From: Sandaracinaceae bacterium
GTDB taxonomy: Bacteria > Myxococcota_A > Polyangia > Polyangiales > Houyiibacteriaceae
Assembly: GCA_020633055.1 (NCBI GenBank)
Contig: JACKEJ010000011.1
Location: 1-64,000, forward strand
Length of the DNA: 64,000 bases
Direction: 5' to 3'
A program made the position numbers and the translations under genes. Positions within the stretch are counted from its first letter, which is position 1, and every line of letters begins with the position of its first letter. The notes beneath the pieces are model-generated. The model was not told where the DNA came from and searched no databases. It worked only from the letters and a program-made list of their open reading frames with translations. Below are positions 18,111-27,344 of the stretch, piece by piece.

Positions 18111-19571
18111 CTAGACCCCCTCCGCTTGGACATCGTCCGGACCGGGCTCGACCGCACCAGGAGGCTCTGGCGGGGTCTCGAGCCGCGCGGCCTGAGCTTC
18201 GAGCGACTCGGCCTGAACCACCAACCCCTTCGAGCGGCACAACGCCGCCAGCGCCCGCGCGGCATGGGGAGCGCTCGACATGGAGACCGGCAGGGCTTCG
18301 CCCGCCTCCGCCACCTGGAGCGCGAGTTGCCAGAGCTGGGCGGCCTCGTGATCGCGCCGCTCCATCGCCAGCAGCTCGCCCGCGATGCGGTACCCCTCGA
18401 TGGCCATGATGGTCTCGCCGTGCTCCGCCGCCAGACGACCCGCCTCGGTGTACTGCACGATTGCGACCGAAGGCTTGCGTTGGAGCATCCAGGTGCTCGC
18501 GACCGAGATGCGCGCGAGCACCATCTGACGAGCGAGGCCGAGTTCCTCCGCACGCCCATAGGCGTTCTCGAACACCTCGCGGGCCTGCTCCGAGAAACCC
18601 GCTTGCAGCGTGAACGCGCCCAGCATCTGCTCGAGGACGACGCTCTCGGTGAGCAGACCCAACGCGATGGCTTGGTCTCGCGCGGCGCGCTGCTCTCGGA
18701 TGCCCGTAAGGTGGTCTCCCTCTCCAAACGCGAGCCCCGCCGACATCATGTGGAGCCTGAGCTGGCGCAGCCCCGCGTCGTCCGCGTAGCCCTCGGGCAC
18801 GCCTGCGTCGCGCAGGACCTTCTCGAGCTCGCCGGGCTGCGGAGGAGCCGGCTCGCGCTTCCTGCGCGGCGGTGCGCACCGTGGCCCCGGCATGCCCACG
18901 GCTTGCGGGCCCACCACTCCGGGAGGTGCCGCCGCGAGGGCGCCGATCATGGCGCGCAGGTCCTCGCGCTGACCCGCGGGGTCGAGCACGGCATCCGAGG
19001 TCAGGAGCGCCGCACCCAGCGCAGTGCTCAGCGCAGCGCGGGACGGCGCCGTAGGGCCCTCGAGCACGACCCAACGCACGTGCGCAATCTCCTGACGTGC
19101 CAGCGCCGACACGCCCTCGCTCCACTTGGGTGCGGCGCCCCAGTCAGTGGGGCACAGCACGATGACCACCCCTGTCATCGGCGATCCTGGGACCACCGCA
19201 GCCCGTGCCACGTCGCGGACCTGGACGCCGAAGCGCGTCAGGGGCGCCGTGCGTGGATCGAGCTCGGGCAGCGACCCGAACGGAACCGGCTGCTCTCCAG
19301 CGGGCCCCACCGCGACGTTGCGCACCTCTTCGAACGCCTCCATGAGCGCCTGTCGTCGAGCGTCCCAAGACGCGTCGTCACCACCCGGAGCGTCGCTCGA
19401 AAGGAACAGCGCGTTGTTCCGCGGGAACATCTCCGCCTGTTCGATTTGATTGAGCACCACCGCGCGCAGGTCGGCGCTCGCCGCCACGTGAATAGCCTTC
19501 AGGTCCGTGTTCGCCACGAACCACTTCAGGTCTTCCGCGAGGCGCTCTATCGGCTTTAGGATCGAGTCCAC
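18111..19571 (-). CDS. TPR-type protein between VgrG and RHS, presumed effector adaptor
   Basis: About 486 residues. The open frame continues far upstream inside vgrG, so the start is inferred: the GTG at 19571 lies 11 bases after the vgrG stop and begins VDSILKPIERLAEDLKWF. The N-terminal half is alpha/beta, with the hydrophobic strand MTGVVIVLCPTDWG. A proline-rich linker (PPRRKREPAPPQPGELEK) leads to a C-terminal half of tandem helical pairs resembling tetratricopeptide repeats (residues about 270-450). Its stop abuts the RHS ATG without a gap, so translation is probably coupled. Placement suggests a loading adaptor or chaperone for the RHS effector. It lacks recognisable DUF4123 or DUF1795 (Eag) features. 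Confidence 0.65.
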   Translation of the reverse strand: MDSILKPIERLAEDLKWFVANTDLKAIHVAASADLRAVVLNQIEQAEMFPRNNALFLSSDAPGGDDASWDARRQALMEAFEEVRNVAVGPAGEQPVPFGSLPELDPRTAPLTRFGVQVRDVARAAVVPGSPMTGVVIVLCPTDWGAAPKWSEGVSALARQEIAHVRWVVLEGPTAPSRAALSTALGAALLTSDAVLDPAGQREDLRAMIGALAAAPPGVVGPQAVGMPGPRCAPPRRKREPAPPQPGELEKVLRDAGVPEGYADDAGLRQLRLHMMSAGLAFGEGDHLTGIREQRAARDQAIALGLLTESVVLEQMLGAFTLQAGFSEQAREVFENAYGRAEELGLARQMVLARISVASTWMLQRKPSVAIVQYTEAGRLAAEHGETIMAIEGYRIAGELLAMERRDHEAAQLWQLALQVAEAGEALPVSMSSAPHAARALAALCRSKGLVVQAESLEAQAARLETPPEPPGAVEPGPDDVQAEGV

Positions 19572-19582
19572 GGCGCGTCCGG

Positions 19583-22333
19583 TTAGTTGATCTTCACGGC
19601 CATCGCGTGAACCAGCACCGCGCTGCCTCCACCGACGTCGACCGTACCACCGCTGACGGTGACGCCCGAGGCGTCGGCCCTGACGGCTCCACCAGCGCCG
19701 AGCGTGGCCTCGCTTTCGCCCGCCACGGATGCCGTGGCGCCCGACATCGCCGCGTTGGCGTCCAACAGCACCGTGCCGCCCCCGGACGCGCCCATCTCGG
19801 CGTTGCCCGTCAGGTGCACCTTGGAGCCGCCGCTCGACTGGTACAGCCCGTTTGCGTCCAGGTACACCTCGGACCCTTGCGCCGACTGCATCTTGGCGAA
19901 GTCCTTGAGCTGTTGGTACGCGCCGTTGGCCGCGGTGGAGATGATGTCCGCGGTGAGCTCCACCTTGGACCCCGCCGTCGTGATGGTGATCTTGCCGGGC
20001 ACCATCTCGATGATGCTGTCGCCACACTCGAGCTTGATGGAGTCGGGGGCCTTCACGAGGATGTTGTGCTTCACGTCCAGCGTGTGGTCCGCGTCCACGG
20101 TGACCGTCTGGTTCCCCGTCACGGCCACGGTGCGCTCGCCCTTGACGCTGAGCGACGCGTCGCCGCCCACGCTCTCCGAGTGCCCGCCATCCACGCTGTT
20201 GGCGCTGTTGCCCTTCACCGACGTGGTGTGGTCGTTTTGGATGGTCTCGACGTAGTCCTTCTGCGCGTGGACGATGATCTGCTCTTCGCCCGCCTTGTCC
20301 TCGAAGGTGAGCTCGTTGTAGCCCTCGCCGCCGGGACTCGAGCGCGTCTTGATCGTGCTCTTGGTCATCTCGTCCGGCATCGTGTACGGCGTGAGGTTCT
20401 CCGTGTTGAATACCGTGCCGGTGATGAGGGGCTGGTCCGGGTCGCCGTTGACGAACGCGACGGTGACCTCCATGCCGATGCGCGGCAGAAACACGAAGCC
20501 CCACCCGGCGCCCGCCCACGGCTGCATCACGCGGATGAAGCAGGAGCTGTGCTCGTTGCGCTCCCCGAGCCTGTCCCAGTGGAACTGCACCAGCACGCGC
20601 CCGTGCTCGTCCGTGTAGATCTCCTTGTCCGCGGGGCCGACGACGGTGGCCGTCTGGATGCCAGGGATGCGCGGCCGCGCGGTGGAGCGGCCGGGACGGT
20701 ACATCTGCTCCGCGCGCATGCACGTGAAGGTGTTGTAGTAGGCCTCGTTGGATTCCTCCGTGGAGCGCTCGAGCGCGTGGTGCGTCACCGTCAGGACCAC
20801 GTAGCGCCCGTCCAGTTCCGGCTGCGGGTGGCCCAGGAGCTCGAACACGGTGCCCGGCATCATGCCCACGGCGGTGGACTTGCCCGTCGCGATGTGAGCG
20901 TCGTTCCGGCGCACCTCGTGACGCAGGCCTGCTTGGGTCTCGGAGTCCTGCTTCTGGAAGCCCTGCGTCGGGTTGAAGTCGCTGAGCGTGAGCGGCTTGG
21001 TGTCGTGCTCGTAGACCTCTCGCACGGGCCCCACGGCGGCGCCGTGCACGGGCTCGTCGGCCGCTGGCGCTTCCGTCGTCACCGTGGCCACGATGGGCGT
21101 GGTGGGGTGCGTCCAGTCGAAGTGCCGCGTCGCGATGGCGGTCGGCATGACGCGCGACACCATGTGGAACTCGCGGATGTTCTCCTTGCCCTCGACAGCG
21201 TTGTCGCGCGTGACGAAGTCCAGCTCGCGGTCGTGCAGCGTGGTCAGCTCGCGGTACTTGGCCGGCACGTCGGCGAACACCAGCGTCTCGGTCTCGCCCT
21301 CTTGATCGAACCAGAAGGCGAGGCCCTCCTCCTGCGCGAGCCTGGAGACGAAGGCCAGGTCGGTCTCGTCGTACTGCACACGGTACTCGCAGGGCTCGTA
21401 GGTGCGCTCCAACTCGAAGGCGACCTCGCGCTGATAGGGCCCGAGGGCCGCTTCGATGACCTCACGGAGGATGTCCGGCACGGTCTTGTTCTGGAAGATG
21501 CGGCTGTTCGTGCGCTGCGTGAGCGCCCACAGCGCGGGCACCACCTCGACCACGACGGCCACCTGGTCGCGCGCGGTGCTCCCCGCCGTCACCATGGAGA
21601 TGATGCCCGACACGCGGTGCTGGACGACGCCGCGCTCCATCAGCAGGGAGCACGACTGGCCGAGCAGCTGCCCACCCTCGGCGGACATGTCGCCGGTGCG
21701 GAGGTCGAGCCGCAGGCTGTAGGGGGCGTTGATGGCTTCGTTGAGCGTGGCGCTGGCGACCACCCAGGGGACGTCGCTGCCTTCGCACTCGAACAGGAAC
21801 TCGGCCTGCGCCGTCTCGTCGACGTTGCTCAGGACGCTGGCGGACAGAGCCGCGGCGGCGGCCGCGATGTCGCCGGGCCGGGAGCCCGCGCTGCTGCCGC
21901 CACCCCCGCCACCGCTACCCCCGCCGCTCTGCACGCCGGGGCCCGCGCTCTGCATCCCGCCGGCCGCGGCGCTCGCTCCCGCGCTGACAGCGGCCCCGGC
22001 CACCCCGGCGACCATGGGTGGCGCCCCTGCCGCGCCGAGGGCCGAGCCAGCGAGCCCACCCGCGGCGCCTGTCGCTGCGCTCGCGGCCCCCGCGCCGCCG
22101 CCGGTCACAGCGCCGGCCGCCACCGACGTGGCCGCGCCCGCGACCTCGCCCGGCACGCCTGCCTCTGCCAAGCCGGCGGCGCCGATGTCCGCAGCGGCAC
22201 CCGCCCCTGCGCCTTGCGCCGCGTCTCCGATAGCGCTGGGGTCCTGAGCGGCCGCGGCGGCGGTCTCGGTCGCCGCTCCGACAGCCGCGTCTCTGCTCGC
22301 TTCCCCGATGTCGCTGTCGTCTTCTTGGCTCAT
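19583..22333 (-). CDS. vgrG: T6SS spike protein VgrG with long Ala/Gly-rich N-terminal extension
   Basis: 916 residues from the ATG at 22333, which has GGAGGG upstream; an in-frame upstream ATG lacks this. Residues 1-172 are extremely rich in Ala and Gly (for example AGVAGAAVSAGASAAAGG, ending in a Gly/Ser tract) and precede the usual VgrG start. A gp27-like base follows (about 173-560, including VSRLAQEEGLAFWFDQEG), then the gp5 OB-like region with HGRVLVQFHWDR and GWGFVFLPRIGMEVTV, and a long beta-helical needle (VKGNSANSVDGGHSESVGGD). It forms the puncturing spike of the T6SS and heads an operon with the adaptor and RHS toxin. The extension is unusual and could hold a helper function or a membrane-active segment. 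Confidence 0.93.
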   Translation of the reverse strand: MSQEDDSDIGEASRDAAVGAATETAAAAAQDPSAIGDAAQGAGAGAAADIGAAGLAEAGVPGEVAGAATSVAAGAVTGGGAGAASAATGAAGGLAGSALGAAGAPPMVAGVAGAAVSAGASAAAGGMQSAGPGVQSGGGSGGGGGGSSAGSRPGDIAAAAAALSASVLSNVDETAQAEFLFECEGSDVPWVVASATLNEAINAPYSLRLDLRTGDMSAEGGQLLGQSCSLLMERGVVQHRVSGIISMVTAGSTARDQVAVVVEVVPALWALTQRTNSRIFQNKTVPDILREVIEAALGPYQREVAFELERTYEPCEYRVQYDETDLAFVSRLAQEEGLAFWFDQEGETETLVFADVPAKYRELTTLHDRELDFVTRDNAVEGKENIREFHMVSRVMPTAIATRHFDWTHPTTPIVATVTTEAPAADEPVHGAAVGPVREVYEHDTKPLTLSDFNPTQGFQKQDSETQAGLRHEVRRNDAHIATGKSTAVGMMPGTVFELLGHPQPELDGRYVVLTVTHHALERSTEESNEAYYNTFTCMRAEQMYRPGRSTARPRIPGIQTATVVGPADKEIYTDEHGRVLVQFHWDRLGERNEHSSCFIRVMQPWAGAGWGFVFLPRIGMEVTVAFVNGDPDQPLITGTVFNTENLTPYTMPDEMTKSTIKTRSSPGGEGYNELTFEDKAGEEQIIVHAQKDYVETIQNDHTTSVKGNSANSVDGGHSESVGGDASLSVKGERTVAVTGNQTVTVDADHTLDVKHNILVKAPDSIKLECGDSIIEMVPGKITITTAGSKVELTADIISTAANGAYQQLKDFAKMQSAQGSEVYLDANGLYQSSGGSKVHLTGNAEMGASGGGTVLLDANAAMSGATASVAGESEATLGAGGAVRADASGVTVSGGTVDVGGGSAVLVHAMAVKIN

Positions 22334-22548
22334 TCGACCCTCCATGGCGGCGCGGGACGGCGCCAACTGGACACTACGGCCTCACCCAGCGACCGAGTTC
22401 GATTGTGAGTACCCATACCAAACCCGGAAGCCGAGGGACAACTATGATTTTCGAGCGCTCCGCGGGCGCCTGCGCCGGTGCTGGGGGGTACGGCGCGCGC
22501 CCGCCCTGCGCCGACACGCGGCGCCCCGGATTCCGTATTCGGAGCCGG

Positions 22549-23178
22549 CTACGCCACCGAGCCCTGCGACAGGCGCCACACCCGCGGCGGAGTTCGGAGC
22601 CGCCGCAGCAGCACAAGCGTAGCGGCGCCCACCCCCAGGCTGGTGAGCGCGGCGATCCCCCCCAGCCCGAGCAGGTTCGCAAGCGACGTGACCAGCGCGG
22701 CCCGCGCGGCGGTGCGCCCACTGCCCTCCGCCGTGGCGCCGAGCTGAGTGAAGAGAACGGCCCCCAACCCCAGCGCGATGCCCGCTGCCGCCAAGGGCCC
22801 CTTCGCCAGCTCCGAGGCAGAGCGCGCCCGCTCGGACGGTGAGAGCCCCGACGCCTCGGTGATGGCGGACGCGATGATCTCGCGCTCGGCGCTGGAACGG
22901 ACCAGGAACGACGCCTCGTGGCTGCCGTGCCCAGGCACTTCGTACCGAAAACGCACCGCCAGCGACGAGGACCACTCGAACCACTGCAGGTTGGACCAAG
23001 GGATGCGCCCCCACGCGGCGAGCAGCTCGCTGGCGTCGCCACCGGCGGTGAGCTTGGCGTCCAAGTCCGCCACGATGGGGCGCGACTGAACGACGTAGGC
23101 CAGCCCCTGGTCGTCGATGTGAATGAGCTTCGCCTGCTCCCCGCCGAGCTGGCACCAATGTCGTGGGTGAAACGTCAT
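22549..23178 (-). CDS. Unrecognised protein with C-terminal membrane segments
   Basis: 209 residues from the ATG at 23178, preceded by AAGGAGG. The N-terminal ~110 residues are soluble and Trp-rich (WGRIPWSNLQWFEWSSSLAV). Two hydrophobic stretches follow: AAAGIALGLGAVLFTQLGA and a second around LLGLGGIAALTSLGVGAATLVLL, ending in an Arg-rich tail. It is upstream of vgrG on the same strand with a 215-base gap and divergent from 23325. I do not recognise the family. An accessory or immunity-type membrane protein of the T6SS cluster is possible by position. Confidence 0.6.
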   Translation of the reverse strand: MTFHPRHWCQLGGEQAKLIHIDDQGLAYVVQSRPIVADLDAKLTAGGDASELLAAWGRIPWSNLQWFEWSSSLAVRFRYEVPGHGSHEASFLVRSSAEREIIASAITEASGLSPSERARSASELAKGPLAAAGIALGLGAVLFTQLGATAEGSGRTAARAALVTSLANLLGLGGIAALTSLGVGAATLVLLRRLRTPPRVWRLSQGSVA

Positions 23179-23324
23179 GTCCGCGTCCTCCTTGTGTTCG
23201 GACCAGAGCATGCGCTCACCGCGTCGTCAACCCTTGGGCACAGCGCGCGTGAGGCCGTGACGAGGAGCACAGAGACCCTTGCGACGACCACGGGCGGTCG
23301 GTAGGGTCTCGCGCCAAGGGCTGC

Positions 23325-24554
23325 ATGTTCACGTATACGTTCTACCACTCGGGCCGCCGACACACCCTGCTGCCCATGGCCGAGACGCCGCGGCAGCGCG
23401 AAGCGCTAGAGGGGTGGCGCCGCGTGACTCCGTTCCTCACGCGCTTCATCGTGCACGAAGCGCTCCGCGACGATCCCGTCGGGTTCAAGGCCTTCGTGAT
23501 GCGCACACTGTGCCTCCACACGGGGCTGGACCACAGCAGCCCCGAGCACGCATGGGAGGCCTACCTGGACGACTGTCTGGTCCACGAGTGGAACCCGACG
23601 CACGTGCTGTTCGAGCAGCCCCCCACCGCAGTGGCCGTCAACGTCCCCGTCGTGGCCCCGGTGGTGACCAGCGCGCCGACGCCCACCGAGTGGCTCGAGA
23701 TCGCCTTCGTCGACCCCGCGGGAGACCCGGTCGCCAACGTCGGCTGGACGGTCGAGCTCGCCGACGGGCGCGTCATGAACGGCATCACCGGGCGCAACGG
23801 CCTGTTTCGCGTCGGCGACGGCCCTCCCGGCACAGCGCGCCTCACGTACCTCCCCAACGGCCTCCCCGCGCTCAAGCAGCTCGCCCCTCCGGGGTTCCAC
23901 ACCGTGCGCCAGGGCCAAGACATCGTCAGCATCGCTTGGGCCTACGGGCACGCCGACTGGAACACCGTCTGGGACGACGCGCAGAACAAAAGCGCTCGCG
24001 ACGCCCACAAGTCGCCCATGGTGCTGCTCCCCGGCACGCGGCTGTTCATCCCCGAGCCCGACCAACCCACGTCGTCGTACGCGATGAGCCAACGGCACGA
24101 GGTCGTCATCGACCCGCCGCTTTCCAAGCTGGAGGTGCAGCTGCGCTGGGCGCACGGAGATCCCCTAGCCGACCTGGGCTACGTGCTGCGATACGAACTG
24201 GGCGAGGAGCAGGTCACCGTGCCGGACCTTCGGACAGATGGCGACGGCTGGGTCCGCCACGAGCTACCGGTCTCGGTTTCCGTGGTGCACGCGGTGTTTC
24301 CCGAGGCGTTCCTCATCCGCACCTTTCACCTGAGGCAGCTGGACCCCGTAGGGCAGGAGGGCACACCCGAAATCGCTGGCGTGCAGCAGCGGCTTCGGGC
24401 GCTGGGGTATGGATGCCCGGCGCACGGCTCCGTCGACGATACGACGTTGGACGCCATCTGCAGTTTCCAGCACCTCGCCATGGGTGAGGACGAACCCAGC
24501 GGCGCGCTGAGCCAAGCAACGCTGGACAAGCTCGTCGAGGAGTGTGGCGCGTGA
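23325..24554 (+). CDS. LysM-like and peptidoglycan-binding protein, T6SS-associated
   Basis: 409 residues. A LysM-like stretch occupies about residues 185-250 (HTVRQGQDIVSIAWAYG, then LLPGTRLFIPEP). A C-terminal peptidoglycan-binding (PG_binding_1) unit covers about 345-405 (EIAGVQQRLRALGYGCPAHG, AICSFQHLAMG, LSQATLDKL). There is no signal peptide, so delivery would need another route. The stop overlaps the GTG start of the large effector candidate at 24551 (GTGA), showing coupled translation. It is plausibly a cell-wall-docking carrier or partner for that effector. Confidence 0.75.
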   Translation: MFTYTFYHSGRRHTLLPMAETPRQREALEGWRRVTPFLTRFIVHEALRDDPVGFKAFVMRTLCLHTGLDHSSPEHAWEAYLDDCLVHEWNPTHVLFEQPPTAVAVNVPVVAPVVTSAPTPTEWLEIAFVDPAGDPVANVGWTVELADGRVMNGITGRNGLFRVGDGPPGTARLTYLPNGLPALKQLAPPGFHTVRQGQDIVSIAWAYGHADWNTVWDDAQNKSARDAHKSPMVLLPGTRLFIPEPDQPTSSYAMSQRHEVVIDPPLSKLEVQLRWAHGDPLADLGYVLRYELGEEQVTVPDLRTDGDGWVRHELPVSVSVVHAVFPEAFLIRTFHLRQLDPVGQEGTPEIAGVQQRLRALGYGCPAHGSVDDTTLDAICSFQHLAMGEDEPSGALSQATLDKLVEECGA

Positions 24555-27319
24555 GCTTTCCCATTCCAGTCGCGCCGTTCTTGCACATCGTCACTCCGCT
24601 GCGTCTCGGCGTGCTCGAGGCGGGGCCCCACACCGGCAACGCCACGGAAGGCGAGACGGACGGTTATCGCGTTCGTCTGCGGCCCCTCAGCGGGGCCTAC
24701 GTTTGCTTTGTCCCCGCCAGCTTCGACGAGATGAGGGGATCGGCCGAGTTTCTTGCGACGATCGGCCTCACTACGTCGGTCTTGGCCGGTCGCGCCAACG
24801 CGGCGGGACATGTCCTCATTTCGCCCGACTGGGAAGCCGAACCGGAGAACGTCGCCATTCGGGAGCTCGAACACCCGCTGTGCTCCTGGGCCTGCGAGCC
24901 TCCGACCGCGCTCAACGTGGTGAAGGTAGGGAGCAGTTGGGCGGACCCAGCAGACCAGGCGCGCGTTCGGGGCGCCGCGCCCTCGCGCCTCTTCTGGACC
25001 TACGACACGGAGACGTTCCGTGCGTTTCTGGAGGCGCTGTGGTTGCCCACCAATCCGGACGGGAGCGAGCCCAGCGACGCCGAGCGGCGCGCGAGCTTCG
25101 ATGCCGCCGTGGCGCTGCACTGGCTGTTCGAGTTCGGACACACCCCACGGCCGCCCCTCCCCTTGCTGGACCTGCCCACCCTCGGCGCGGACGAGCGCCT
25201 GCGGGTGCAGGAGCTGCTGCTGGTGCGACCCGCGCGCACGCAGCATCACCTCGCGTTCGGTCACCTCGACGACGACCGGTTCACGGTCCGAGATCGGATG
25301 GGATACCCGCACGCGGGCGTCATCTACGACGCGACACCACCTGCGCTGCGCGCGCTCTACGCGGCGGAGTGGGTGGCGCGGTGTGTGGTGCACCTCCGCA
25401 AGCAGAGCGCCGAAGACTGGGCCACGCTGCACCGCGCTGGAGAAGTGGCGCGCGCGTACTCGGATTGTCAGCCCGTCCGCGAACAGGAGCTGGCGCTCTT
25501 TGGGAGCTTCGGTGTCCCCAAGCACGGTGGCGTGCCCAGCGCTCACGCTCCGGGGGGTGGGGGAGGTTCCTTGCCGGTCGTGAACAACCCCGACGAGATT
25601 CACGTGTGGGTCGAGGCGCTGCGGGAGTTCGCGCACACGTGCGCGCAATCTCAAGTCGAGCGCCGCGACTTCAACAGCCTGCTCGGCAGCATTGCGGCAA
25701 GCGTCGATGGGTCCTTGGTGTCGCCCCCGAACACGCGAGGCGCTCTCCGCCAACTTGCGGTCACGCTCGGCCCCCGCCTCGCTACTCACGCCCAGCTGTC
25801 TGCAGCCACCCGTGACGCGACCCTCGACTACTTCGATGTCTACGCGTATGGCAAGACGCTCCAAGAGGCAGGGCTCAGAGCCGAGTGCGACGCCTACGCC
25901 GAGGGCATCGACGAGGCGGTGCGCTGGGTCTCCGCCAAAGCCGAGCGCCTCTTGCGCGACCACCTGCCCTACGACGAGTTCGCACTTGCGCTCTGGACTC
26001 GGGTACCGGATGACGCCGCACGCAAAGCACTCCACCGCCGCTTCGAGCTGGTGCACCTCGGCCTTGAGGTGCCGTTCTGGAAAGCCTCCGTCTCGCTGGA
26101 GCGCTGGGACGCGCTGCGCCCCGCGCTCGCATGGATGCGCAGCGCCATCAGCCGCGCTGGGTCGGTGTGGAGCGCGTTCATCGCAGAGGAGGTGCACGCG
26201 TATGCGAAGCTCCTCCAGGACGCGGACGCCGCAAACCAGATGCTCAACTTTCTCTATCGCCACCACCGGGCTCGCATGGGAGAGCCCATTCGTGGCACCG
26301 CAGAGGCCACGCACACCGTGTGGAAGCGCATCGTCCAGCACCGGCGAGACTTCCAAATCGACTTCGATGCTGGCAGGGTACACGTCCTCACCGAGCACGG
26401 CGCCACCGCGCCGGCCGTACGCTTCGTGCAACGCGTGACGCGGGCGGCCGTGGTACGGGACACCACGCGACACGTGAGCACCCCGCTAGGTAGGCGGCTT
26501 CAGCCAGCCATTATCGCACCTGCCGTAGTCGACTTCACGGTCGAGGTCCCCGCCGACACCACGCGCTGGCACCACAACGCCCCCACGTACCTGAAAGCGT
26601 TTGCGAACACCCTGAACATGGGGCTCATCCTGACAGCGCTGCATGCGGAGACACGGCGGCTGGACGTGTACACCTGCGTCGATCTCAGCCAAGGCGTCCT
26701 GGCCACGGTGGACCACATCGGGTCCGTGCTGTACGCGTGGAACCGGCCGCCCGGTACGTTGACGCCGCTCGCCGCGCTCGAGGGAGGCGTCCTGCGCGTG
26801 GAACGTGCCAACCAGCTCTACCGCTGGGCCGCCCAGGCCGGCCGTGCCGCAGGCGTGGTGTCGGTCTTGGCCGACCTCCTTGGGGGCCTGCGTGTGTTCG
26901 AGGCGACCACCAGCTCTCGTGATCGCATCCTACGTGGGGAAGCCGAAGGCGACGTCGCCGACGCCGCCCGGCGCGGGGATGACGTCCTCTACAGCCTCTA
27001 CGTAGCCCAAGGCACCCTCAAGCTGCTGTCCGGCACGGGGGGCGCTCTGATGCTCGCGACGGGGGTCACCACGGGCCTGCTCGCCGTGGGTGTGCTGACG
27101 TGCGGCGTCCTGGTGCTCGTGTGCGACGGTGCGATCGCGGTGCACCACGCCAACCAGCCCGCCGTCACCGCGTTCGTCGACCGCGTCTACCGCGCTCGCG
27201 AGCGCGAGCTGCAGCACATCGAGCGCGGCGGCAACGCCGACGGTGAGACCGGCGTGAGCCGTACCGCCCAACGGATCGCCACGCTCAACGCGCGCCTGCG
27301 CGACGCGCTCGACGCCTGA
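24551..27319 (+). CDS. Large membrane-active T6SS effector candidate
   Basis: 922 residues from the GTG at 24551, which overlaps the preceding stop. The N-terminal region contains GYRVRLRPLSGAYVCFVPAS, which resembles the opening domain of VasX/BTH_I2691-type effectors, though only loosely. The bulk is helical. Near residues 820-860 lies a long hydrophobic stretch (ALMLATGVTTGLLAVGVLTC then VLVLVCDGAIAV), and the tail RIATLNARLRDALDA is amphipathic. This layout suits a pore-forming toxin, but the assignment is tentative. The same C-terminal architecture recurs in fragments at 28142-28223 and 29040-29663, each followed by a convergent lipoprotein gene, so lipoprotein 27341-28084 is its candidate immunity partner. 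Confidence 0.6.
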   Translation: MSFPIPVAPFLHIVTPLRLGVLEAGPHTGNATEGETDGYRVRLRPLSGAYVCFVPASFDEMRGSAEFLATIGLTTSVLAGRANAAGHVLISPDWEAEPENVAIRELEHPLCSWACEPPTALNVVKVGSSWADPADQARVRGAAPSRLFWTYDTETFRAFLEALWLPTNPDGSEPSDAERRASFDAAVALHWLFEFGHTPRPPLPLLDLPTLGADERLRVQELLLVRPARTQHHLAFGHLDDDRFTVRDRMGYPHAGVIYDATPPALRALYAAEWVARCVVHLRKQSAEDWATLHRAGEVARAYSDCQPVREQELALFGSFGVPKHGGVPSAHAPGGGGGSLPVVNNPDEIHVWVEALREFAHTCAQSQVERRDFNSLLGSIAASVDGSLVSPPNTRGALRQLAVTLGPRLATHAQLSAATRDATLDYFDVYAYGKTLQEAGLRAECDAYAEGIDEAVRWVSAKAERLLRDHLPYDEFALALWTRVPDDAARKALHRRFELVHLGLEVPFWKASVSLERWDALRPALAWMRSAISRAGSVWSAFIAEEVHAYAKLLQDADAANQMLNFLYRHHRARMGEPIRGTAEATHTVWKRIVQHRRDFQIDFDAGRVHVLTEHGATAPAVRFVQRVTRAAVVRDTTRHVSTPLGRRLQPAIIAPAVVDFTVEVPADTTRWHHNAPTYLKAFANTLNMGLILTALHAETRRLDVYTCVDLSQGVLATVDHIGSVLYAWNRPPGTLTPLAALEGGVLRVERANQLYRWAAQAGRAAGVVSVLADLLGGLRVFEATTSSRDRILRGEAEGDVADAARRGDDVLYSLYVAQGTLKLLSGTGGALMLATGVTTGLLAVGVLTCGVLVLVCDGAIAVHHANQPAVTAFVDRVYRARERELQHIERGGNADGETGVSRTAQRIATLNARLRDALDA

Positions 27320-27329
27320 GCGCTGAGCG

Positions 27330-27344
27330 CTGAGCGCCGCTCAG
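27330..27344. terminator. Short palindrome between convergent genes
   Basis: CTGAGCGCCGCTCAG forms a 6-base stem with a 3-base loop between the effector stop and the lipoprotein stop. It recurs at 28228-28242. There is no T tract, so a terminator role is only possible. Confidence 0.35.

Noticed and set aside
15067..19125. A ~1350-codon minus-strand frame overlapping the RHS and adaptor genes in another phase
   Set aside because: Ala/Gly/Arg-rich with no motifs; it overlaps clearly real genes on the same strand, so it is a phase shadow.
22334..22366. Earlier in-frame start for vgrG
   Set aside because: The ATG at 22333 has a strong GGAGGG site at correct distance; the earlier codon lies upstream of that site.
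19607..22408. A ~930-codon plus-strand frame opposite vgrG
   Set aside because: Antisense shadow of vgrG, with low-complexity Arg/His/Val composition and no ribosome site.
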